Source: CAYVWB01 sp964455395
GTDB taxonomy: Bacteria; Desulfobacterota; Desulfovibrionia; Desulfovibrionales; Desulfovibrionaceae
NCBI GenBank assembly: GCA_964455395.1
Contig: CAYVWB010000053.1
Location: 1 to 31,468 of the forward strand
Direction of reading: 5' to 3'
Length of the DNA: 31,468 nt
Position numbers and translations under genes: made by a program
Part shown: one piece after another, positions 23,739 to 31,468 of the stretch
Position numbering within the stretch: the stretch's first letter is position 1
Layout of the letters: the number at the start of each line of letters is the position of its first letter
Notes under the pieces: model-generated
The model's input: the letters and a program-made list of their open reading frames with translations, nothing else
Databases searched by the model: none
Told to the model about the DNA's origin: nothing

Positions 23739-24101
23739 ATGACCAAGACCATCATGACCGTGGACGACTCCGCCAGCGTGCGCCAAATGGTCAGCTTCAC
23801 CCTCAAGAAAGAGGGCTTCAACGTCATCGAAGCGCAAGACGGCAAGGACGCGCTGAGCAAGCTCAATGGACCGGTGGACATGATCATCACCGACCTCAAC
23901 ATGCCCAACATGGACGGCATCAGTCTCATCAAACAAGTCCGCGCCAACGCCGCCTACAAGTTCATTCCCATCGTCATGTTGACCACGGAATCCCAAGCCG
24001 GCAAGAAGCAGGAAGGCAAAAGCGCCGGCGCCACGGGGTGGATCGTCAAGCCTTTCAAACCGGAACAGCTCATGGCCGTGGTGAGGAAGGTGCTGCGCTA
24101 G
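23739..24101 (+). CDS. cheY: Single-domain response regulator CheY
   Basis: The 120-residue receiver has the acidic pair D9-D10, the phospho-acceptor D52 in MIITDLNMPNMDG, the T82/T83 switch position and K104 in VKPF. It has no output domain. Phosphorylated by CheA, it would act on the flagellar motor switch. AGGAG precedes the ATG. It lies between the MCP-like protein and cheA, which makes it the likely partner of both. Confidence 0.93.
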   Translation: MTKTIMTVDDSASVRQMVSFTLKKEGFNVIEAQDGKDALSKLNGPVDMIITDLNMPNMDGISLIKQVRANAAYKFIPIVMLTTESQAGKKQEGKSAGATGWIVKPFKPEQLMAVVRKVLR

Positions 24102-24219
24102 CGGCGGGGTCGCTTGCACGGCGAGGCTGCGCGACACAGGGGGGAGGACGCGCCTGCGCTGCAGGGAAACCTCGTATACAAACGCCGCATCGGACGCAAA
24201 GGCCGCAAGGGGGCGCGCC

Positions 24220-26445
24220 ATGACCAACGACGACATCAACAGAAGAGCCTTTCGCGAAGAAGCCGCCGAGCTGCTCGCCGAACTCGAGACGGCGCTGCTG
24301 GAGCTGGAGGATAGCCCGGACGACCATGAACTGGTGGACCGCGTCTTCCGCGCCATGCACACCATCAAAGGCTCCGGCGCCATGTTCGGCTTCGATGACG
24401 TGGCCGCGTTCACCCATGACGTGGAGACGGTCTTCGACCTCGTGCGCAACGGCGTGATGCCCGTGACCAAGCAACTGCTGGACCTGACCCTGGCCGCCCG
24501 CGACGCCATCGCCTATCTCCTGCAGTGCTCCGAAACCGGCGAAGCCGTGGACTTCAGCCGCACGGAGGTCGTCACCAGACAACTCCGCGAGCTCACGCCC
24601 GAAGGCGCGGAGCATGCCGCACATGGCGCCGGGGACGCCGGGGATGACGACGCCGGGGACGAGCAGGCCACCTACCGTATCCGCTACAAGCCGGACGAAG
24701 CCACCTTCCATACGGGCTCCAACCCCCTGGCTCTGCTGGATGAATTGGCGGAGAAGGGCCCTTGCCGGCCGTTTGCGCACCTGGAGCAGGTGCCGGCGCT
24801 GGAGCAGTTGGACCCCGAAGCGTGCCACGTGTGGTGGGACGTCATTCTCTCCACCAGCGACGGCGTGGAGGCCATCCGCGACGTCTTCCTTTTCGTGGAG
24901 GAGGACTGCGAGCTGGGAATCAAGCTCATCGACGAGACGGACCGGTTCGAGGAACAAGCCGATTACAAGAAGCTCGGTGAGATTCTGGTGGAGCGCGGCG
25001 ATGTGAGCCCCGAAGACGTGGAAGCCATCCTGACCGCGAAGCCGCGGCTGGGGGAGATGCTGGCGCAGTCCGGTCTCGCCACCAAGTCGGCGGTGCAGTC
25101 CGCGTTGGCGGAGCAGCAGGCCGTGCGCGAAATCCGCCAGACCCGCGCCGCCACCCGCAAGGAAGCGCCCGAAGCTGCGGCGTCCATCCGTGTAGCGGCG
25201 GAGAAGCTCGATTTCCTGGTGGACCTGGTGGGCGAGCTCGTCATCGTGCAGGCCCGCATCAGTCAGGTGGTGGGGGAAAAGCGCGACCCCGTGCTCACCT
25301 CCTTGGCCGAAGAGCTGGAGCGCCTTTCCGATGAGCTGCGCGACTCCACGCTGGATATCCGCATGCTGCCCATCGGCGCCACGTTCTCCAAGTTCCGTCG
25401 TCTGGTGCGCGACCTCTCGGACGAGCTGGGCAAGGAGATCGAGCTCGTCACGCACGGCGCGGAGACCGAGCTGGACAAGACGGTCATCGAGCGTTTGGGC
25501 GACCCCCTCGTCCACCTCTTGCGCAACTCCATCGACCATGGCGTGGAGTCGCCCCAGGAACGCGAAGCCCTGGGCAAACCGCGCGCCGGCGTCATCACCC
25601 TCACGGCGGAGCAAGCCGGGGGGGAAGTGATCATCCGCATTGCAGACGACGGCAAAGGCGTGAACATACAGGCCGTGCGCGAACGCGCCGTGGCGCGTGG
25701 GCTCATCACGCCGGAGGCGGAGCTCTCCAACAAGGAGATCTACAACCTCATCTTCCAGCCCGGCTTCTCCACGGCGGAGAAAGTCACCAGCGTCTCGGGT
25801 CGGGGCGTGGGCATGGATGTGGTGAAACGTTCCATAGACGCGCTGCGCGGCAGTGTGGAAGTGGACAGCGAACCGGGCCGCGGCTCCACCCTCACCATCA
25901 AACTGCCGCTGACGCTGGCCATCATCGACGGGCTGCAGGTGAAGGTGGGGGAGGAGTACTTCGTCATCCCGCTGACAGTGGTGGAGGAGTGCGTGGAGTT
26001 GGCCAACGCCATGCCCGCTGCGCAGAAACGAATGGAGTCGGCCACGCACAACCAGCAGGAGAGCGCGCTGCAGACCGTCGCCTCCGAAGGGGAGGGCGGC
26101 AATGCGGACGGCGCGCGCAGAACGGGGCCGGAGCAACGCATCGTGAACCTGCGGGGGGAAATCGTGCCGTATATTCGGCTGCGGGAGTTCTTCCATACTC
26201 CAGGCGAGCGGCCGCGCATCGAGCAGATCGTGGTGGCTGGAATCCAGGGCGGCCGCGTGGGCATCGTGGTGGACCATGTGGTGGGCGAGCACCAGACAGT
26301 CATCAAGAGTCTGGGACGGCTCTACCGGGACGTGGAAGGCGTCTCCGGCGCGACCATCAAGGGCGACGGCTCCATGGCGCTTATTTTGGACGTGCCCAAG
26401 CTGGTGCAGTGCGTGAACGACGAACAAAACAGGCCGCTGCAATGA
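24220..26445 (+). CDS. cheA: Chemotaxis histidine kinase CheA
   Basis: The 741-residue protein shows CheA domains in order. P1 has the phospho-acceptor H47 in FRAMHTIKGSGAMFGF. A P2-like CheY-binding segment (about 148-240) begins TYRIRYKPDEATFHTGSNPL. An insert at about 247-305 has two helical repeats, LGEILVERGDVSPEDVEAIL and LGEMLAQSGLATKSAVQSAL, resembling the GspE N-terminal domain. P3 dimerisation starts near 322. The P4 ATPase has LLRNSIDHG (N436, H440), DDGKGVN and GRGVGMDVV. P5 is a CheW-like receptor-coupling domain. It autophosphorylates and passes phosphate to CheY and CheB. Its stop overlaps the cheR start (ATGA). A 118-bp gap with no gene precedes it. Confidence 0.95.
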   Translation: MTNDDINRRAFREEAAELLAELETALLELEDSPDDHELVDRVFRAMHTIKGSGAMFGFDDVAAFTHDVETVFDLVRNGVMPVTKQLLDLTLAARDAIAYLLQCSETGEAVDFSRTEVVTRQLRELTPEGAEHAAHGAGDAGDDDAGDEQATYRIRYKPDEATFHTGSNPLALLDELAEKGPCRPFAHLEQVPALEQLDPEACHVWWDVILSTSDGVEAIRDVFLFVEEDCELGIKLIDETDRFEEQADYKKLGEILVERGDVSPEDVEAILTAKPRLGEMLAQSGLATKSAVQSALAEQQAVREIRQTRAATRKEAPEAAASIRVAAEKLDFLVDLVGELVIVQARISQVVGEKRDPVLTSLAEELERLSDELRDSTLDIRMLPIGATFSKFRRLVRDLSDELGKEIELVTHGAETELDKTVIERLGDPLVHLLRNSIDHGVESPQEREALGKPRAGVITLTAEQAGGEVIIRIADDGKGVNIQAVRERAVARGLITPEAELSNKEIYNLIFQPGFSTAEKVTSVSGRGVGMDVVKRSIDALRGSVEVDSEPGRGSTLTIKLPLTLAIIDGLQVKVGEEYFVIPLTVVEECVELANAMPAAQKRMESATHNQQESALQTVASEGEGGNADGARRTGPEQRIVNLRGEIVPYIRLREFFHTPGERPRIEQIVVAGIQGGRVGIVVDHVVGEHQTVIKSLGRLYRDVEGVSGATIKGDGSMALILDVPKLVQCVNDEQNRPLQ

Positions 26446-27314
26446 CCGCCAGCGCCGGCGCAACGCGCGCACGGTCCGCACGGCCGGAGAAGGCCACGCT
26501 GACAGCCAAGGATTTCGAACGACTCTCGCAATTCGTCTATGCGGAAGTGGGCATCAAGATGCCGCCCTCCAAGAAAACCATGCTGGAGGCGCGGTTGCAG
26601 AAGCGGCTGCGCGTCCTCAATCTGGAGTCGTACAAGGAGTATTGCGACTACCTGTTCAGCTCCGCCGGCATGGAGCGCGAGCTGCCCCACATGATCGACG
26701 TGGTGACCACCAACACCACGGACTTCTTCCGCGAGCCCCGCCATTTCGACTATCTGCTGGACCTGGTGTTGCCGGACCTGGCAGGCGGCCTCTGCCGCCG
26801 TCGGGAGGCGCGGGTGTGGTCCGCGGGCTGCTCCATCGGCATGGAGCCGTACACCCTGGCCATGGTGCTTTCGGAGTTCCAGACCGCGCACAAGGGGTTT
26901 CATTTCTCCATCCTCGCCACGGACATCTCCACGCAAGCGCTGGAACAGGCCGTGGCCGCCATCTATGACGAGGACCGGGTGGCGCCGGTTCCCAAGCAGA
27001 TGAAATCCAAATACTTGCTGCGGAGCAAGGACCGCACGAAACGGCTGGTGCGCGTGGCGCCGGAGCTGCGCCGTCTGGTGCGTTTCCGTCGGCTGAACTT
27101 CATGGAGGAGTTCACCTTGCAGGACCCCTTGGACATCATTTTCTGCCGTAACGTCATCATCTATTTCGATCGAGTGACGCAGGAGAAGCTGTTCCACAAG
27201 TTCTGCCGCTGTCTGCAGCCCGGGGGGTATCTCTTCATCGGTCACTCCGAAAGCCTGACGGGGATGGACTTGCCCATCCACCAGGTGGCCCCCACCATCT
27301 ACCAGCGACTCTAG
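26442..27314 (+). CDS. cheR: Chemotaxis protein methyltransferase CheR
   Basis: The 290-residue product begins at the ATG at 26442, which overlaps the cheA stop as ATGA and signals translational coupling; earlier codons in frame are cheA shadow. The N-terminal helical domain has FVYAEVGIKMPPSKKTMLEARL. The methyltransferase domain has TTNTTDFFREPRHFDYL, VWSAGCSIGMEPYTLAMVL (SAM-binding), ILATDIS, and DIIFCRNVIIYFD with the active-site N-V region. It methylates receptor glutamates for adaptation. Together with CheB downstream it completes the adaptation pair for the H-NOX receptor by context. Confidence 0.95.
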   Translation: MTASAGATRARSARPEKATLTAKDFERLSQFVYAEVGIKMPPSKKTMLEARLQKRLRVLNLESYKEYCDYLFSSAGMERELPHMIDVVTTNTTDFFREPRHFDYLLDLVLPDLAGGLCRRREARVWSAGCSIGMEPYTLAMVLSEFQTAHKGFHFSILATDISTQALEQAVAAIYDEDRVAPVPKQMKSKYLLRSKDRTKRLVRVAPELRRLVRFRRLNFMEEFTLQDPLDIIFCRNVIIYFDRVTQEKLFHKFCRCLQPGGYLFIGHSESLTGMDLPIHQVAPTIYQRL

Positions 27315-27326
27315 GAGCCCCTCGCC

Positions 27327-28400
27327 ATGGCTGCGCCCATCAAGGTTCTCGTGGTGGACGACTCCGCCCTTGTCCGCCAGACCCTCACGGATATCCTGTC
27401 CCAAGACCCGGCCATCGAGGTTGTCGGCGCCGCGTCGGATCCCTTCGTGGCGGCCAAGCGCATGGAAGAAGTCGTCCCGGACGTCATCACCCTGGATGTG
27501 GAGATGCCCCGCATGGACGGCGTCACCTTTCTGCGCAAGCTCATGAGCCAGCACCCCATCCCCGTGGTCATCTGCTCCACCTTGACGGAAGCCGGCGCCG
27601 AAACCACCCTGAAGGCCTTGGAGTACGGCGCCGTGGACATCATCCAGAAACCGAAGGTGGACACCAAGCGGTTCCTGGAGGAATCGCGCATCCGCATCTG
27701 CGACGCGGTGAAAGCCGCTGCAAAGGCCAGTCTGAAGAAGGTGGCCGCCAAACCCATGCGGGTGGAGGCCAAGCTCTCCGCAGACGCCATGATGCCTGAT
27801 TACCGCAACAAAGCCATGGTGCAGACCACGGAGCGAATGGTGGTGGTGGGCGCTTCCACAGGCGGCACGGAGGCCTTGCGCGTCTTTCTGGAGGCGCTCC
27901 CTCGCGCGGCGCCGGCGGTGGCCATCGTGCAGCACATGCCGGAGCAGTTCACCGCAGCTTTCGCGCGTCGGCTGGACGGCCTCTGTCAGATCTCCGTAAA
28001 AGAAGCCAAGGACGGCGACCCCATGCTGCGTGGCCACGCGCTCATTGCGCCGGGCAACAAGCACATGCTGTTGAAACGCAGCGGCGCGCGGTACTACGTG
28101 GAGGTGCGCGAAGGCCCTCTGGTGCGGCGCCACCGACCTTCCGTGGATGTGCTGTTCCGCGCTGCAGCGCGTTACGCCGGGAAGAACGCCGTGGCCGTCA
28201 TCATGACAGGGATGGGGGACGACGGCGCGCAAGGCATGAAGGAAATGCACGACGCCGGGGCGTTCACCATCGCGCAGGACGAAGCCACGTGCGTGGTTTA
28301 CGGAATGCCGCAGGAAGCGGTGAAACTCGGCGGGGTGGACAAGGTGTTGCCGCTGGAGCGCATCGCCGCGGAAGTGGTGAAGCGGGGCGCAGCGCTGTAA
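27327..28400 (+). CDS. cheB: Chemotaxis response regulator and methylesterase CheB
   Basis: The 357-residue protein has an N-terminal receiver with D11-D12 and phospho-acceptor D57 (ITLDVEMPRMDG). The C-terminal methylesterase carries the catalytic triad: S177 in VGASTGGTEAL, H203 in IVQHMPEQF and D299 in MTGMGDDGAQG. The linker contains a basic stretch around 130-150. It removes receptor methyl groups and deamidates glutamines when phosphorylated by CheA. AGGAG precedes the ATG, 12 bp after cheR. It is the last gene of the che block. Confidence 0.95.
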   Translation: MAAPIKVLVVDDSALVRQTLTDILSQDPAIEVVGAASDPFVAAKRMEEVVPDVITLDVEMPRMDGVTFLRKLMSQHPIPVVICSTLTEAGAETTLKALEYGAVDIIQKPKVDTKRFLEESRIRICDAVKAAAKASLKKVAAKPMRVEAKLSADAMMPDYRNKAMVQTTERMVVVGASTGGTEALRVFLEALPRAAPAVAIVQHMPEQFTAAFARRLDGLCQISVKEAKDGDPMLRGHALIAPGNKHMLLKRSGARYYVEVREGPLVRRHRPSVDVLFRAAARYAGKNAVAVIMTGMGDDGAQGMKEMHDAGAFTIAQDEATCVVYGMPQEAVKLGGVDKVLPLERIAAEVVKRGAAL

Positions 28401-28469
28401 TCCACCGAGGTTGTTCCACTTTGCGTGGCTTCCGTGGCGTGCTGGTTGGCGCCGTGCTGTCACTTTCCT

Positions 28470-28498
28470 TGGACAGCGGCGGCGTCCTGTCGTACACT
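28470..28498 (+). promoter_or_regulatory. Sigma-70-like promoter upstream of the CYTH gene
   Basis: TGGACA (28470-28475), a 17-bp spacer and TACACT (28493-28498) match consensus at five and four positions. The leader would be about 100 bases and contains a perfect inverted repeat GTCCGCG (28510-28516) / CGCGGAC (28550-28556). It suggests the CYTH gene is transcribed separately from the che genes. Confidence 0.5.
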
Positions 28499-28602
28499 GG
28501 GTGGGCGATGTCCGCGCAGCCGGCGCGCTCCGGTTGATCATGACCGTCACGCGGACGTCAGGCCCAGCGCCGTCTCTTCGCGGATGGTGCAGGAACACCG
28601 CC

Positions 28603-29217
28603 ATGGCCAGAGAAGTGGAGCTGAAATTCACCCACGCGGACCTCGCCGCCGTCGCCCATCGTCTACAGGCGCTGGGGGGCGCAGTGCAGAGCCCCCGGGC
28701 CTTCGAACAGAATCTCGTCTTCGATACGCCGGCGCGCGCCTTGCGCAAGCGGGGGGAGCTCCTTCGGCTGCGCCGCCAGGGGGAGCGCGCCACGCTGACC
28801 TACAAATACCCGCCCGCACCGGACGCTGCCGCGCCGGAGCCATCCGGCATGAAAGTGCTGGAAGAGCGCGAAACCGCTGTGGCGGATTTCGCAGCGACGC
28901 AAGCCATCCTGGAGGGATTGGGCTACGCCGTGGCGTTCACGTACGAAAAATATCGGGAGACATGGCGCCTGGAGACGGCGTCCGGACCGGTGCTGGTCTG
29001 TCTGGATCACACGCCGTTCATGGACGTGGTGGAACTGGAAGGCGACGCAGCGGCCATTCACGCTGGAGCAGAAGCGCTCGCGCTGCCCACGTCCCACGCT
29101 TCCACCTTGGACTATCACGCGCTGCACCATGCGTGGCGCGTCGAACAGGGCCTGCCGCCGCAGGAAAGTTTCGTCTTCGGGGAAGAAGGCCAGGGCGCCG
29201 GGAGCGCACGCACGTGA
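28603..29217 (+). CDS. CYTH-domain protein, class IV adenylate cyclase-like
   Basis: From the ATG at 28603 (AGGAA eight bases upstream) the product has 204 residues. It begins MAREVELKF, giving the E4-x-E6-x-K8 signature of the CYTH tunnel fold. FDTPARALRKRGELLRLRR, TLTYKYP, ERET and EKYRETWRL supply the inward-facing charged residues, and FMDVVELEGD a late acidic pair. Class IV (CyaB-type) adenylate cyclases and thiamine or inorganic triphosphatases share this fold, so the substrate is uncertain; length and pattern favour the cyclase-like branch. An in-frame ATG at 28540 lacks a ribosome binding site. It lies between cheB and clpS with its own promoter. Confidence 0.85.
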   Translation: MAREVELKFTHADLAAVAHRLQALGGAVQSPRAFEQNLVFDTPARALRKRGELLRLRRQGERATLTYKYPPAPDAAAPEPSGMKVLEERETAVADFAATQAILEGLGYAVAFTYEKYRETWRLETASGPVLVCLDHTPFMDVVELEGDAAAIHAGAEALALPTSHASTLDYHALHHAWRVEQGLPPQESFVFGEEGQGAGSART

Positions 29218-29278
29218 GGACGCAACGCGTCAGGAGTCGGCTCGGGCTGCTGTCTGGCGGCGATTTGCCCTGCGCCCC

Positions 29279-29307
29279 TCGACATGCGCTTGCAGGAGTC
29301 GTATACT
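29279..29307 (+). promoter_or_regulatory. Strong sigma-70-like promoter of clpS
   Basis: TCGACA (29279-29284), an exact 17-bp spacer and TATACT (29302-29307) each match consensus at five of six positions. The start of clpS is 28 bases past the -10 box, leaving a short leader that contains the ribosome binding site. This is the best promoter seen in the window. Confidence 0.7.
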
Positions 29308-29335
29308 TGATCAAACTCCGGAAAAGGATCGGGAG

Positions 29336-29647
29336 ATGACGCCGTACAAGCGACCCGAGTTCGAACCCGACATCGGCCTGCAGGACGAGACCAAAGAACC
29401 TCGTCTTTACAAGGTTCTCCTCCACAACGACGACTACACCACCATGGACTTTGTGGTGCGAGTGCTTATGGAGATATTTCGCAAGAGCGAGCCCGAAGCC
29501 ACCGCCATCATGCTCGCCGTGCACGAGCAAGGGAAAGGCGTCTGCGGCGTCTACCCTGCGGAGATGGCTGAAACGAAGATAAGCGAGGTGCATGCGCGCG
29601 CCCGCCAGGAGGGGTTTCCCCTGCGCGCCTCCATGGAAGAGGCGTAA
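29336..29647 (+). CDS. clpS: ATP-dependent Clp protease adaptor ClpS
   Basis: The real product is 103 residues from the ATG at 29336; the longer upstream frame is CYTH-gene shadow. It has the ClpS pattern: a flexible acidic N-terminus; YKVLLHNDDYTTMDFVVRVL with the substrate-binding N-D-D; MLAVHEQGKGVCGVY; and AETKISEVHARARQEGFPL. ClpS delivers N-end-rule substrates to ClpA. GGGAG lies directly before the ATG, with AAAGGA slightly further up. clpA starts 66 bp downstream, so adaptor and unfoldase are likely one transcript from the promoter at 29279. Confidence 0.95.
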   Translation: MTPYKRPEFEPDIGLQDETKEPRLYKVLLHNDDYTTMDFVVRVLMEIFRKSEPEATAIMLAVHEQGKGVCGVYPAEMAETKISEVHARARQEGFPLRASMEEA

Positions 29648-29713
29648 CGTCTTCCCTGCTGCGCAAGCGGGAACGACCCCCGACAACGCGACGCAGACGC
29701 CTACGAGGATTTC

Positions 29714-31468
<1,755 letters not shown>

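Noticed and set aside
24070..28793. Two minus-strand frames of about 800 codons opposite cheA, cheR and cheB
   Set aside because: The sense genes are complete and conserved; the antisense frames lack ribosome binding sites and domains.
29350..29375. A GTTCGAACCC word resembling a tRNA T-loop
   Set aside because: It lies inside clpS codons (R-P-E-F-E-P-D) and no acceptor, D or anticodon arms surround it.

Overview
The window is about 31.5 kb of GC-rich chromosomal DNA, with strong G/C preference at third codon positions. The gene order and families point to a deltaproteobacterium of the Desulfovibrio type (Desulfobacterota, Desulfovibrionales): a stand-alone LUD protein, an RpoH with a long acidic N-terminus divergent from a short MetH, zinc-ribbon/DUF3426 proteins, a che cluster and clpS-clpA. 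The assignment rests on recognised protein families and synteny from memory, not on a database search. I see no rRNA, tRNA, CRISPR array, insertion sequence or prophage gene.

Layout. 1-598: 5' end of a membrane M48 metallopeptidase gene (minus), followed by about 700 bp of AT-richer non-coding DNA full of small perfect dyads. 1298-4415: a small conserved-looking gene, a translationally coupled LUD-DUF309 pair (minus), then a small Cys-containing protein, a MarC-family membrane protein and a SAM methyltransferase (plus). 4454-4481: a probable bidirectional terminator. 4514-10429: a minus-strand operon, in transcription order rpoH, a TPR lipoprotein, a second lipoprotein, a 97-residue unknown, rpiB and glpX. 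It links the heat-shock sigma factor to two lipoproteins and two sugar-phosphate enzymes.

10430-11048 is a divergent control region with an AT-rich promoter core and an 80-bp array of degenerate octamers. From 11049 to the end every gene is on the plus strand: metH, a TlpA-like thioredoxin, a GNAT acetyltransferase (probably short-form N-acetylglutamate synthase), hpt, a zinc-ribbon/DUF3426 membrane protein, radA, and a second DUF3426-like membrane protein without zinc ribbon. A chemotaxis block follows: an MCP with a C-terminal H-NOX haem domain, a soluble MCP-like protein, cheY, cheA, cheR and cheB. The window ends with a CYTH/class IV adenylate cyclase-like protein, clpS and the first 585 codons of clpA.

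How they work together. The chemotaxis block looks like one functional unit: a predicted O2- or NO-sensing receptor, a kinase, an adaptation pair and a single-domain regulator. A soluble helical protein beside cheY carries a D-x-x-x-Q sequence reminiscent of the CheZ phosphatase active site. No cheW, cheZ, cheC or cheX is visible in the window. ClpS and ClpA form the N-end-rule adaptor and unfoldase pair, behind a good sigma-70 promoter.

The best candidates for something little described are the H-NOX receptor joined to this che set, the MCP-like/CheZ-like protein, the two DUF3426 proteins flanking radA, and octamer-phased repeats in two separate intergenic regions.
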